Source: Synchiropus splendidus
Taxonomy: Eukaryota > Chordata > Actinopteri > Syngnathiformes > Callionymidae
NCBI RefSeq assembly: GCF_027744825.2
Contig: NC_071345.1
Location: 9,073,501 to 9,137,500 of the forward strand
Length of the DNA stretch: 64,000 nucleotides
Direction: 5' to 3'
The position numbers and the translations under genes are program-made. Shown piece after piece: positions 13,504 through 24,990 of this stretch. The notes under the pieces are model-generated. The model made no database searches. It saw nothing but the letters and a program-made list of their open reading frames with translations, and was not told where the DNA came from. Position 1 is the first letter of the stretch. Each line of letters begins with the position of its first letter.

Positions 13504-16500
13504 AGTGGCCAACACACACAATCGAACTCCCAACTGATGGTCCCTGCCACCGTCATAGTGGGTGGGTGGCGAGGGTGGGGGGGACTGAAGGGTTTTGGTG
13601 GGGGGGCATGGCCTCTGCATAGCCTGAGAATGCTAAAGGCTAATCCTACAGGAATGCTTCAGGAATGTGAAAGTTGAGTCAGGGATCGAACAAGAGAGGG
13701 GTGGAGAAGTGGAGGGGCGCAAAAGAGAAAAAAAGGGGGCTTAGAGAAAAGGGTTGCATTGAAGAATAAATGAAATGAAAGAGAGAGAAAAGGGGGGTGG
13801 AGATCGGAGGAGGAGAGGTTGAAATGGAAGTTTTTTAAAAGTGGAGAAAGGGAACAAAGAGGGACATATTGGCAGGAGGGCTGGTTGGAGGGTCTGTAGA
13901 CAAGAGGAGGGATGATTTTCCTCTTTTTTTGTTGCCGCCTTACAACCGTTAACACAGAAACAAGGCCCAACCTGCTGGATTGTTTTTTAAAAAAACACCT
14001 CCTGTCCTGCAGGTACGTGGAGATCGGACAGATAACTTGTCACATCACGAAACGAAAGAAAAAACGAATTAGATTAGAAACAATGGCAGTTAGTCCGACA
14101 TCAGCTGTCAGGACGCGTCCAGGCTCGTCCTCGTTTCCTGCTTCCTCACACAAAGATGGCGTCTCCACCTGGCGGCGGCAGCGCGATAAGCCGTCCCTGG
14201 CTTTTACGGTTCAGTTGAGAGCACGAGCAGGATTCCGGTAACACGGGCCAACTTCTCCTTCTCCGTGGGAGGAGGTTTAGCGTTGTCAGTTAGCTGCAGG
14301 ACAGGTGTGCCTCTGTGGGATCTGTGTGGGTGCGGTAAGTACCTGTGCGGCTGAACGGCAGCCAGCACTCGTGCAGGAAAGGAAGGTGTCCTCCCTTCAC
14401 AGATTTCCTGACGTGTGGTTGCTCTTGTGCAACGGTAATTACAGCTTCAGTTAGAATTCAATTTGCTGACAAAACACCAAGACGATCCAGCTGCTCCTGT
14501 ATTTTGACGTACAACATGTGTGTCAATATTTGTGGTTATCTTTGCCGACAGAATTTTTGTATGTGTCCCGGACGAGGAGTGTTTTCAGTTGGTGACCTGT
14601 CGGCGCCATGATGTGACCTTTAGTACGGGAAGAACGAAGAGTGAGATGAGTTACTTTTGTGGTTGAAGGATTAAAATAAAGGAGCGTATTCAATAATGTA
14701 TTTGTGACGTAGACAACCTCCCTAATACTTTCACATTTTAGAGCATTTATGTGAAAAAAGACCCAATTTCAGTAATCTGGTTAAGATCTTTGGTTAGATG
14801 TAGAGAAAACAAGAGAGTAAATATACCAACTATAAGGTGTCTAAACTCCTGTTTAAATGTAAGGAGCGCAGTCATCGACGAAAGGCTCCGACTACGGCAG
14901 CCTGTTTGGCTCAAACAAGTGAGGAAGCAGATTTCTTTATTGTTATTTTCATCTTCAAAAGTTCCAGCCCTCCACTGCGATGCTAACTTTTAGCAAGTTT
15001 ACAATTATTATAAGTCAAAACTCTCATATGAATTCTCACTGAAAGTCTTGGTGTAAATGGTTAGCATACTTAAGGTTTACGGTTTCCTGAATCTGATTCT
15101 TAACCGATTCACCCTGAATGTAATATTTGTCCCTGTTTCCAAAACAAACAGGAGAACACACCTTGACTGTCCTGCTTTTCATGTCTGTTCCAAAACAAAG
15201 TCGAAACTTTCCCGACAGTTAAACACGCTCCTGCATAGTTATGCAAATGTCGTTCGTGTGAAGCTTCAGGAGGCGTGTGCCCCTTTCACCCTTCCACCAA
15301 CTACTCTGCCTCTTATCTCATCTGTGCTCCGTCCTGCCGCAGCCAGGAGCGTCTTATTCAAATCCTATGCAAATATCAGATGAGGAAATCTCCAAATATT
15401 TCACAAATAACAGCCTGTCCGAGATAAGAGGCTGAAGATGCGGCTCTGCCCTCAGGTGGCTCTTTTCCATTGAGGAGCACTTATCTCAAATGAGCGCTCA
15501 GCAGAATCTTTTGATCCCCGACTCGTCGATTCTAATGTTGCAGAATGTTTCCTGAACGGTTAGATGGTAAGTTAGGATTACATCCACACGAGCCCCTCCT
15601 ACCTTAATCTCCCACAATCTAAGCCCAGTAAAAATTGGGAAACTCCTGCAGCTGATTTATCTGCTGCTGACAGGAGGAATCAGGACGGTGTCTGACTTTA
15701 CTGCCAGAGCTGTCTGGGTACTGAGGAAGGGGCAGAGGAACGTCGGCTTCCTGTGGCTCTTTTATGGCTGCGGTGGCATCACAGTTGATCAGCATGAAGC
15801 TGTGGCGATCACGTGTGGTCACATTCATCACATTGATTCTGTAAACCGAGAGAAACGCTTCACAAATTTCCGACAAAACAAATCACAACGTGCGTCTGTG
15901 GTTAGAGTCTCCGATGTTTTTGTTTGCAGTCGGAGGCAGAGTGGTGTAACCCAGAATTCAGTGGATTCATCTTCAGTGTCTGAAACTGACTCTGGTCAAT
16001 CAGGTCCAAGGACTGGCCCCAGGATCACACCAGAGTCCAGAAGAATCAATCCCGGCAACTTGGCCTGAGAGTCTGGTACATCCTAGATGGTTTGCTAGTC
16101 CTTTACCCGCTCAGAAATAGAGTCAGAAGCTCCGCCAGGGAGAGACTGAGTAGAAGAAGAGATGCCATTTATGGGGTTTTTCACACGACGGGTTCTGTCT
16201 CGGGTGAGTCTGAGTCTGATTCGCCCCCTGCTGTGCAGATCAGTGGCGATCGAGAAGGTTTTAATCAGTGAAGTCCAGATCCCGACGTCAGACATGATCA
16301 ATGAATAGTCTGGTGATCTTCAGTAACTTGGGGAAAATCATCGTCTTTCCTCTTCGCTGTCCTCATGCTGCCGCGAGATCAGCAGTGAAAATAGCTACTG
16401 TAGAGCACGGTATTATTCATTTAAGCAAATCTGTTTGTCAATAAAGTCAGGTGTTTATCAGCCTAATAAAGGCGAAAACATGTCAGTTATAAAACATCCG

Positions 16501-16510
16501 CACACATCGC
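13504..16510. other. Intergenic, no gene recognised; purine-rich block and candidate enhancer inside
   Basis: 13670-13910 is strongly purine-rich on the plus strand (GAGAAAGGG-type). An ATG at 14155 opens only 20 codons. A cluster of GATA and octamer sites at 15240-15490 is listed separately. Confidence 0.4.
15235..15500. promoter_or_regulatory. Candidate enhancer: octamer and GATA-site cluster
   Basis: Two octamer words ATGCAAAT (near 15241 and 15368) and three GATA-factor sites AGATAAG/CTTATCT (near 15313, 15423 and 15481) occur within about 260 bp, plus a CAGGTG E-box near 15454. This is motif density only; no conservation evidence is available here. Confidence 0.25.
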
Positions 16511-16547
16511 GAGCGCAATTGCTGAGCGCAATTGCTGAGCGCAATTG
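16511..16547 (+). repeat. 13-bp tandem repeat, about three copies
   Basis: GAGCGCAATTGCT repeats three times head to tail, the last copy incomplete. Each unit contains the palindrome CAATTG. Confidence 0.95.
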
Positions 16548-16887
16548 TCCTGCAACTTCCGGCTGCACACCTCAGTGTTCTGGGCGTTATTTTTGAATTA
16601 TGTTGTGCGCCCAGACGGCGATCAGACCCTTTACTGGCCGGCATTTATCATGTTTGTGTGGAGTCGCGCTGTACACGTAGTTTCTGGTGTCTAGTGCTGA
16701 GTCGCCTGAGGTGAGAAGCTTACCATCCGCTGAGCAACCCGCTGAGAGTTTCCCGAGACAAGGTGCAACTCTCCAGCGGGGATCAGGTCCACGGACAAAA
16801 CCCGACTCACTTGTGTTCACATCTCGGACTTCTGAGCCAAAAGAGCTTTGTCTCGAGACAGAACCCGTAGTGTGAACGCGCCCTAAG

Positions 16888-17090
16888 GTGCCTTGTTTCC
16901 TGGTTGCCTCCCCAGGCATGAGATGTTTTGGCCCACTGGGAGGAGGCCCTTGGGCAGTACTAGGAACACCTTGGTGTTCACCCAATAGAGGTTTCCGGGG
17001 AGGGCAGACCCAGAAAGTTTCTGGAGAGAGTGGAAGTCTGTGTAAATTTACCCCAACACCTTAGATAAGTGAAGGGAAAAGGATAGATGG
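16888..17090 (+). mobile_element. LINE 3' end fragment (RTE/Rex3-like, tentative)
   Basis: The word CACTGGGAGGAGGCCCTTGG and its surroundings match the end of the reverse-transcriptase ORF and tail of a LINE common in fish (Gly-Arg-Arg-Pro-Arg-Gly region), followed by a CCCCAACACCTTAGATAAGTGAAG tail and a GGATAGATGG-like end. Frame is lost, so this is a dead 5'-truncated copy. Confidence 0.55.
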
Positions 17091-17951
17091 AATTGTTGTA
17101 CGGTGGATTAGGTGGTTTTCTTTCACCACAGGGTACTTGAAAATGCCCAAGGATGCTCTTCATTCAAGATGTCCTGGAGGCACCAAAAGTATCTGTCATC
17201 ATGCCAGACAATAACATTCAATAACGACATGATTTTGGACACGAAGGAATGTGGGAGACTTGATGAATCATGCGTCCTCTCACCCGCCATTAAGGGCTGC
17301 AGACAGACTGACGTGCACATGCTGGCTGCATTGGTGGGGGCGCTGGTTTAATTGGTGTCAAGCAGACCTCAGAGGAAAGCCATCACAGACAAGGGACGTG
17401 CAGTGAGACAGGAAAGCTTTTATTAGGGGACTTCCGCCGACCGCATGAGCCTCCGTGTCCCTGTCTGTCCTATTGTCTCTGCTCGTCGTCCACCCTCTCC
17501 AAATCTCTCATCACCGCTGTGTTTCCATCCGCTAACTTCCTCTCACCCTCCAACCTAACCATTTATCACGCGTCCTCCCACTCTGCGTGGTCCACATCTC
17601 CTCTCGCTCTGTGGTATTGTTGTTAAGTCTGATCTCTGTCCTTGAGTGTGTGAGGGAGTTTGTCTCTCAGGGAATATGTTGACCACAGGGTCTCGCCAAG
17701 TCGCTCGGCCTAATGATGACAGCATTTCCTGACCGCCGGCAGCTTCACAGACACTCCTGCTACTTGTAGGACCCACTCCTGATTGCTGGACTGTGTTTGC
17801 TGAGTGTCCCTCACACATTTGTGGTTTGTTAAGTTGACACCATCGTAAGGAAGGTTGGCCTGCAGTTGCAGCAAATCACCACAAACAGTGACCATAGGCC
17901 ATAGAGAAGGGCCAGACATACATAGACCTCATAGTCCGAAATGAAGGCTTC
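17091..17951. other. Intergenic, no gene recognised
   Basis: Mixed composition, C/T-rich at 17440-17560. No protein-like ORF and no repeat assigned. Confidence 0.4.
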
Positions 17952-17954
17952 TTA

Positions 17955-18385
17955 AGGACCATTTATATATGAAATTGTACCCGTCCATTTCAAATGATGT
18001 TACTGTCACTGATCACATACATCCATGTGTTCTTTACGTTGGTGTTGCTGTTCAATAAAACCACCAGGGGGAGCAGCCCACAGTCAAAAGTTTATGACAA
18101 TGAGCAACTGCAAATACAATAAGGTGACTGTGGAAGAAGTATTGATAGTGAACCTCTGGCACAAAAGGCGAAAACGGAGGCAGCATTGTAGGAACAGGAA
18201 CAGTGAGGCTGTTAAATACATGGCGACACGAGGACGGAGAATTTCTGCCATTGTTATGATTTCTTTGTGTCTCGTAAGAGCTACGTATTGGGTTGTAAGA
18301 GCGACACTGCCCACAATGGTTTCCAGTGGTAATGCATTGTTAGGTCCCTCTGGATCCGTATGTAACGTTGAGCATAAATGGGCCT
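17955..18385 (+). mobile_element. PIF/Harbinger-like MITE, copy 2, with TTA target duplication
   Basis: 431 bp bounded by AGGACCATTTAT and its partner ATAAATGGGCCT. Flanking trinucleotides are TTA (17952-17954) and TTA (18386-18388), the 3-bp TWA duplication typical of PIF/Harbinger transposons. The interior is homologous to copies 1 and 3. It carries CCACCAGGGGGAGCAG at 18061-18076, close to a CTCF core. Confidence 0.88.
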
Positions 18386-18388
18386 TTA

Positions 18389-21300
18389 GGGCATTTTACA
18401 GATCATGACCCGCAGCTCGCATGAAGGGTTGAAGAGAGCTGGAAACTGCTGTGAAATCTGTAGTCTCTTTCCAGCCATTAAGTTTATTCCCGCCGTCGAA
18501 TGCACTTATTAAAATCAGTCGCTAGTGAGCTGTGAGAAATCCAGACATGAGTAATTGAAGTCCTTGAAAATTGTCAATTTGTGTGGCCCAGAGCATCACG
18601 GATCATCTGACAGGAAAGGATCTGCGAGGAGAAAGGGGGGCAGATTTGGAAATTGGGCCGTCTGCCCGGCACAGCATGCCACGCTCCCAGCTTCATCCAG
18701 ACTATCTTCAAAGAGCCCTGAAATCTCTCTAGAGCCACTCAGACAAATTATAGTAATAAACAACAAGTCCCCCCCCCACCACCAAATACTCACCAGTCTC
18801 ACCTCCCAGGGGGAAAACAAACAAGTCGGGGTCCCGTTGCCCCGGCGACTGAACCCTGACCAGCCCGCCCTGCCGCCAACTGTCTGTTTTCAACTTTGTT
18901 TGTTTGTTTGTTTATTCTGAGACAGCAGAGAGCGCTGTGGCGGGGAGGGTTATCTTCACAGAGCTGGGGCTGAGCGGAGCTGGAAAACAGAAAGAACCTT
19001 CAATTATATGTGATTTAGTCCATCCAGGGGTATTATGTGACTGCGATTGGAGATAAACCGGACTGTGAGTGGTCTTTAATGACCCGCTGGCCTCAGGAAA
19101 GCTGGGCGGACCCTGTTCAATTCCACTTGGTCCTGGAAACCACAAGAATCTGGAGCAGTTGTTTTGCCCTCAGACCTGTTGCAAATGATAATAAGTGCCA
19201 GCACAACATTATATCTGGGGCCCATCACTGCTTGGACAAATTCATTAAAAATGGATATTGTTGTGTTGCTGGGTGAACAAGACGCAAAATTTGATTCAAG
19301 TTAATTCAATCAGGTTAAAAGTTTGTCAAGTTATGGGTGAGTTAAACAGTCAAATAAAGTCTACTTAAATGCCAGTTAAGGGCCATAAAAGGCAATATAT
19401 AATTTTGGTAAAATGGATGAATTTTCACTTTAATTTAGCTGAAGGGTCTCAATATAACTTCCTACATGATTGTATTTTCATTCAATACTTATTCATCTAA
19501 TAATTCATTGTGTTGTGGCGTGTGTGGACTTGTTCATCTATTCAGGGGAAAGCACCTCCTTGGTTCAGTTAGGACGTTCTCTAGCGAGTTTAATCCTCAA
19601 TGTGAGGGTCAAAACTTCCGAATATCAAGGTCATGATGATTGGGTTGAAGTTTGATTCAGAGTCTTGGTTAACGTTAGCCATTTGTTTTGGATGGCTAGG
19701 TTTAAGGAGAGATGCTGGGCAAAGCGCCGTGGCCTTGAATACACGGTCACATGACGTCCTACTGAGCAGCCCCATCAACTCTTCTCTCACTACTAGCAAT
19801 TTGCTAACGTTTATCTTTGGGCTGGTTCTATTGTGTCACGCTATCATGCTGATAGGAGCGTTTGTATTTCTTATCTTGTTGCTGTGGAACAGTTAAGCCA
19901 AAGAATAACCCAGATCCAGTCCATGATTTGCATGAGACACAACTTCACCGGAGGGAACCTAAATGCTGTGTTGTGCCGGCATGTCAAACCTAGGCCCTCA
20001 ACTTTGTCTTAGTCACAACTCATCTCCTTTTCATGCGCTATTGTTACATTTATTTAGCTACGATAATCCAGTCCAATAAAGTGACTCTTTATAGGCAAAC
20101 GTGGTGAAGCTAAGAGAGGTGCGGCTAGCAGAGGCACATCAGGTGCAGAAGGTCTCACGCCAGAGCTTGTGACAGGTATTTGTAAAGAGACGATCAAAGT
20201 CTCCGGTGCACAGACCCCATACACAGTTTGATTCATTGCGTCCATTATTCCGCCATAACGCCACGACCCTAAATCGTGTCATCAGTCATGATTCAGACCG
20301 ACCAATAATAGGTCTACCTGTCTGCGCTCAGGTGAAAGTCCTCATTGCTGGAGTGAAACCGGCATCACTCTGAAGGTGTGGAATTTGACAAGGCCATAAG
20401 TCACAGCCCTCTACTGTAGCTCACAGGGAACTGCTAACCCAGGGAGGAGCGGGCGATCAATCACAACGCTACTCTTTTATCTGGTTTAACTAAGAAGAAA
20501 GCCAGATAAACACTCTCCGGGACCGTTTCTCCTCAGGGTCAATCCCTGGGTGACACTAAAGCCGCTGGAGATCCACCAGACGTGGAGGTGAGAGAGAGAG
20601 AGAGACGACAAGACAGGAGGACGAACCCATTCCAAAGATGCAGGTCCAAACATAAATGTTTAAGTTCAGGAGCTGAGCGCAGAGTGTACCTCCCAGAGCT
20701 CTGCGCCGGCAGATCAATCACACTGATATCAGACAGTCATGGGAGGAATGTCAACAGCACTCACCTCTAACCCCATGTGTGAAGGCATTACAGTGGAACA
20801 GTGACCCCCTGCTTCTCCTCGCCGTGACCTCCACACAGCCCCGCTCTAATGGAGATTTTATGGATGGTTTTACTTTATAGAGACTGTGGGCCTGACTGGG
20901 CGGCTCTGGGAGCCAGATGTGTTACATGGACCAACGGGCCAATTACCTGACAAGCTAAGACCACTGAGACCGTGTCCTCGGGCACTGATATGTCAATTAA
21001 ATGACTATATAGTCCTCGTTTGCTTGGCCAGATATGCTGTGAGCGGGATTACCTTAATCTGACCGTGACAGCGCTTGAGGTTTCACACGCCACCGCTACA
21101 CTGTATTTTTCAGCTAATGAAAAATGCTGCTGAGGCGCTGCAGGGTGAAGGAGGACAGCGCTCTTTCCTTTAGAGGGCAGGTTCTCTTCAAACCACGGTC
21201 AGATTCTGGTCCGATTCCTGCAGGTAAAGGTTGTTTTCACTCATTTGCACACGTCACCTTCAAACCTAACCATTAACTTATTCTTCCTTCAGAAAATCAA

Positions 21301-21828
21301 TCGTCTGATTTCTATTTTTTTTAAAGATGATGAGCATTAACTTTAATTTAATAGGGCTAATGAGACACTCGGACCTTGGTTTTGAGGGTCCGCACTACCC
21401 TGAGACTGAGCCGGCCTACAGTGTCACATGTTCCGATGAAGGCGACACAAGATGCAGAAGATTCGGGCATCTTCATTCCAGGTGATGCAGGGACTACAAC
21501 AATAAGCTTTGAAATGTTTGTATTTTTGTACATTTGTATGTTTGTAAATATGTTGCCATGACAACCTGCTTGCACTAATCATTTTTACTTCTGTCTCGTA
21601 CTAACAACCTATGCGCTCATGTAACTTCTCGTTGGTGAGATCAATAAAGTCTATCTCATCTTATGTTCGCTCTCACACCTAAAGACCCTTGCAGTGCCAA
21701 CACTTGTACCAAGATCTGCGTGGTTCAGAGGACCTGATTTCAGCGTTGCTTCTCTTTGTTCTGAACGGAATGAAAGCATGAACAATTCCTCTGGTGGATC
21801 TTGGCCCCAGGCATCTTCTGTGTAACCC
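18389..21828. other. Intergenic, no gene recognised
   Basis: Contains a (TTTG)n tract at about 18896-18914, a relative of the 30.1-30.4 kb repeat at 19670-19760, and GA-rich sequence at 20588-20605. 20830-21180 has several TAAT and GGATTA words and a unique-sequence look, but nothing firm. Confidence 0.4.
21600..21662 (+). repeat. Possible LINE 3' tail
   Basis: GTTGGTGAGATCAATAAAGT followed by CTATCTCATCTTA resembles the AATAAAG-plus-short-repeat tails of fish non-LTR retrotransposons. No ORF remains to confirm it. Confidence 0.3.
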
Positions 21829-21831
21829 TAA

Positions 21832-22267
21832 AGGCCCATTTATACTCAACGTTACATACGGATCCGTATCTGGTCGGAGCCCTCTGTCCGCACTCTGCAT
21901 TACTTTTGTCCGTATTTCTGTACGTTTTCACAAAAGTTACATGTAAGGGACAGTACCACCGGCAACTGTGGCGGCAGTGTTGCTGTTACTATCCGATATG
22001 TAGCTCTTTTGAAACACAAAGACATAGCAATGGCAGAAATTCTCAGTCCTCCAGTGGGAATATATTCAACGGCCTCACAGACCACCGCCTCCTACAACGT
22101 TCCTCCATTTTCCTCTTTTGTGCAAGAGATACGTTATCAGTACTTCCTCCGCAGTCACCATGTGACTGTGGCCCGATCCACTGGCGGACATATAGGTGAA
22201 CATATGTGATCAGTGACTGTTCATATGTTGTTATATGTTCATATGTAAAGGGAGCATAAATGGGCCT
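21832..22267 (-). mobile_element. PIF/Harbinger-like MITE, copy 3, inverted, with TAA target duplication
   Basis: 436 bp, opposite orientation to copies 1 and 2. Starts AGGCCCATTTATACTCAACG and ends GAGCATAAATGGGCCT, both flanked by TAA (21829-21831 and 22268-22270). The reverse complement shares GGATCCGTATGTAACGTTGA and the adjoining ATAAATGGGCCTTTAGGG end with copy 2, so these two are recent relatives. No transposase is encoded. Confidence 0.9.
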
Positions 22268-22270
22268 TAA

Positions 22271-24754
22271 GATTCTCTCACTGACACAAGCGTATTCGGA
22301 ACAAGAGTTCATAACATGATAGTGTGGCCCCTTGTCCTAAGTGGATCTAAGTCCCTTAGGCTGGTTAGACCTCCACGAATCCCTTGGTCAGAGATCATTC
22401 CAGCTGATAAGGCTGGCACAGATGATTTTGATATCCGAAGTAGTTCCGCGAGTGCCGGTTTTGATTTTTCAAATTGGCCCATTGACATGTAGACATGCTT
22501 TAATAATGGATGGGTGGTGAAGCGAGGGCACAGACGGTATGACAGCGAAAGGAATGACAAGACAGAAAGACGATTTCAGAGAGAAGATAAAAGGACATGA
22601 GGGAGGCAGAGAGAAGAGATCAAGTGTCAAGTCCACTGTGGTCCATTTTTCCCGGAGACAGCTGCAGCCACAACTGACAAATCCAGAGGGGCCCCTTCCT
22701 CTATAGGCACCGGGAAAGCACCGGGAATTATCAAGCGTCTCAGCTCTCCACTCCTTAGGGAGCTTCTCTCTCAGTCAGTTTAGTTAGCGGAATAAAGAGG
22801 GTCACAGATAGTTGCGTGCACTTCCGGCTGGTACCCCTGGCCCATATGGAGAGGGCAGTATCCGAAACAATTCAAGGGGGTACAAGGAGTCGTCCTGCAG
22901 CCCTGTGCAATGATTTGTGTTTGTGTGCAAGTGTCAACGGCTGTGATGTATTGTCGTCGGGGGCATGATAATATTCCCATGTCATTAGAGCTGGACGCCG
23001 CATTAAAACCTGGGAGTTCAAAGGAGGCCACGTCTTGCCGGTAAAGTCCTGTTACCTGCTGTGCCTGTAAAAGGAAAAAAAAGAGTCAAGTAAAGTGAAA
23101 TGAATGTTGCCAGAGAAGGAAGGAAGAAAGGGAAAGAAAGAGGCTCACAGGTAAAAGTTCTTGGACGGGGGGGGTTTCAGCGGGTGAGAAAGGTAAAGTG
23201 GGAGGTTTTGATGTTGGTGCAGCAGGGGAGTGCATCGTAATGTATCTATTGAAGTTCAGGCCTCTGTGTTTGATACACTACATCTGCACCCTATTTCCCT
23301 GCTTTCCCCCAGCTGTGCGCTCTCACGTCTACAGGAACAATAAGACCCAAGACCATAAATCCCCTCGCTCCCATACTCCCTCTGCATCCATCTCCCTTAG
23401 CATCCATGTTTTGCTCTCTTTATCTCTTTTTATCTGTCCCGGCCCTCGCCATTACCCGTGTCTCATATTGCTGACTCGCGCTTTTGTTTTTGCCACAGCC
23501 ACACCGCAGTAAAAAAAAAAAAAAAAAGGCTGAATGAATTGATTTCCTCTCGGTAAGAGGGGTCACGTCTTCTGATCTGGTTTCCGACATCCCTGCTCTG
23601 CATGTCTTCACTCGCCTGCTATGAGAATCCCTCCGCCTTGGACCGTTCAAGACAGTGGAGGCTTGAGTCGGCCCCCTGTCAGGTCCTCTGGGGTCTGGGG
23701 TGCGTGGTGGATGAAATATGGTAGCTGTCGCATTAGCAAATCCATTGAAGTTAATGAGGGCCGGTGTTCTCTGCGGAGCCACATCTGCTGCTGGTTAGAA
23801 GCCAACACCCCTCCCCTCGCCATCCAGACACCACTATAGGGACAGTGGTGCGGGAGGAGGGGGACGGGTGCTTGATACCTATTGGGAAACTGGAACTGAG
23901 GTATTGAGTGGTGCTGGCCAGCGGTTGGCTGGCGAGACTGGCTGGGGAACAGAAGGGCTGTGACCTCTTGGTAATTTGTAATGGTGGCTGGACTCAACAG
24001 CGAGTAATGGATACTGCTTTGTTATCAGGGCTATCAGCTGGCTAAGCTGTATAAAACCACGGAAACCAGCGACTCCACGCCCACATGCCCGGACAACACA
24101 CGATATCGACCCGCTGGCTTATGTCTATCAGGTTGTCTCACATTTCAATGGCCATGTTTATTGTCCCAGGGTTTTATTGTCGGGTCTACGGTCTTACTGA
24201 TGGGTGGCGAAGCCGCGGAACCAATTGGCACATCCGCCTGAGAGGTCGTGTTTTTATTTGGGTTGCCTGCTCAATAGTTAGAGCGGCACTAAAATTGGAA
24301 TGTCATAATGAAGAAGTGAGGGACCTTAGTAGTTAACCTAAAACTTCTAGCCTAAAAAGGAATGATGCGCCGATATGTTTAATTCGGCATCTTGAACGTC
24401 TCTGTTTTTTGTCTTTCGACTTCATGGTTATTGATCGGCAGAACCGACTGATACATCCGCCACACAGATTAGGTGTCTTTAGGGTGCCTGCTGCTTTGTC
24501 AGCTGGTGGTCCTGACGGCCAGTCGAAGACCCCGAGAGAGAGATGAATGTTCCTTTATGAAAAATGGAGGTGAACCTAATTTCATGAGGTCACCAAATTG
24601 GGATGGTAAATGCTGTAAAATGAAACACCCAAATGGGCCTTTAGGGCTTTAAATGTGACCCCTAAAAGTGACCCTAAAGTCAAGGAAAAAATACATTTAT
24701 AAAGGAAGGAGGCACAATTTTTTAACCCAAAAGCACTAAGTTGGAGTCCAACTT
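22271..24754. other. Intergenic, no gene recognised
   Basis: Holds a run of 17 A at 23511-23527 and purine-rich sequence at 23090-23150. The ORFs on both strands overlap one another and match no family. Confidence 0.4.
24631..24647 (+). repeat. Possible solo end of the Harbinger-like MITE
   Basis: AAATGGGCCTTTAGGGC is a 17-base match to the right terminus plus flank of copy 2. No partner terminus was found nearby, so this may be a truncated copy or a chance match. Confidence 0.3.
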
Positions 24755-24990
24755 GGCTACCGCAGTTGCTATCCTTGCTACCTGGGGTGTGAGGCAGGCG
24801 GGACCCTGGACAGGTCACTTCACAGGACACATATAGACAGACAACCACTCAAAACTGAGCCATCAATTGACTTCTGTTTTTGGATTGTGGAAGGAAATCA
24901 GAGTGCCCAGAGGAACTCTACACAAGCAAATGGAGAAAAACTTGACTGAAGCTGGATCAGAACCTTCCTGCCGCAGCACTGACCACACAT
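24755..24990 (-). repeat. tRNA-headed fish interspersed repeat, near full-length decayed copy
   Basis: Reading plus: CCCTGGACAGGTCACTTCAC, a GACAGACAACCACTC block, TTTTTGGATTGTGGAAGGAA, a GAGAAAAACTTGACTG block and finally CAGAACCTTCCTGCCGCAGC. This is the reverse complement of an abundant fish repeat that opens with a tRNA-like B box (GGTTCGAATCC) and ends GTCCAGGG. Diverged but in order. Confidence 0.6.

Noticed and set aside
13089..13620. Overlapping 138-155 codon ORFs with Tyr-Ile and Cys-Leu-Ser repeats
   Set aside because: They read through (TA)n and GATA/GACA arrays.
14155..14217. ATGGCGTCTCCACC-type start codon in a GC-rich setting that looks like a first exon
   Set aside because: Only 20 codons before a stop, and no downstream exon chain was seen.
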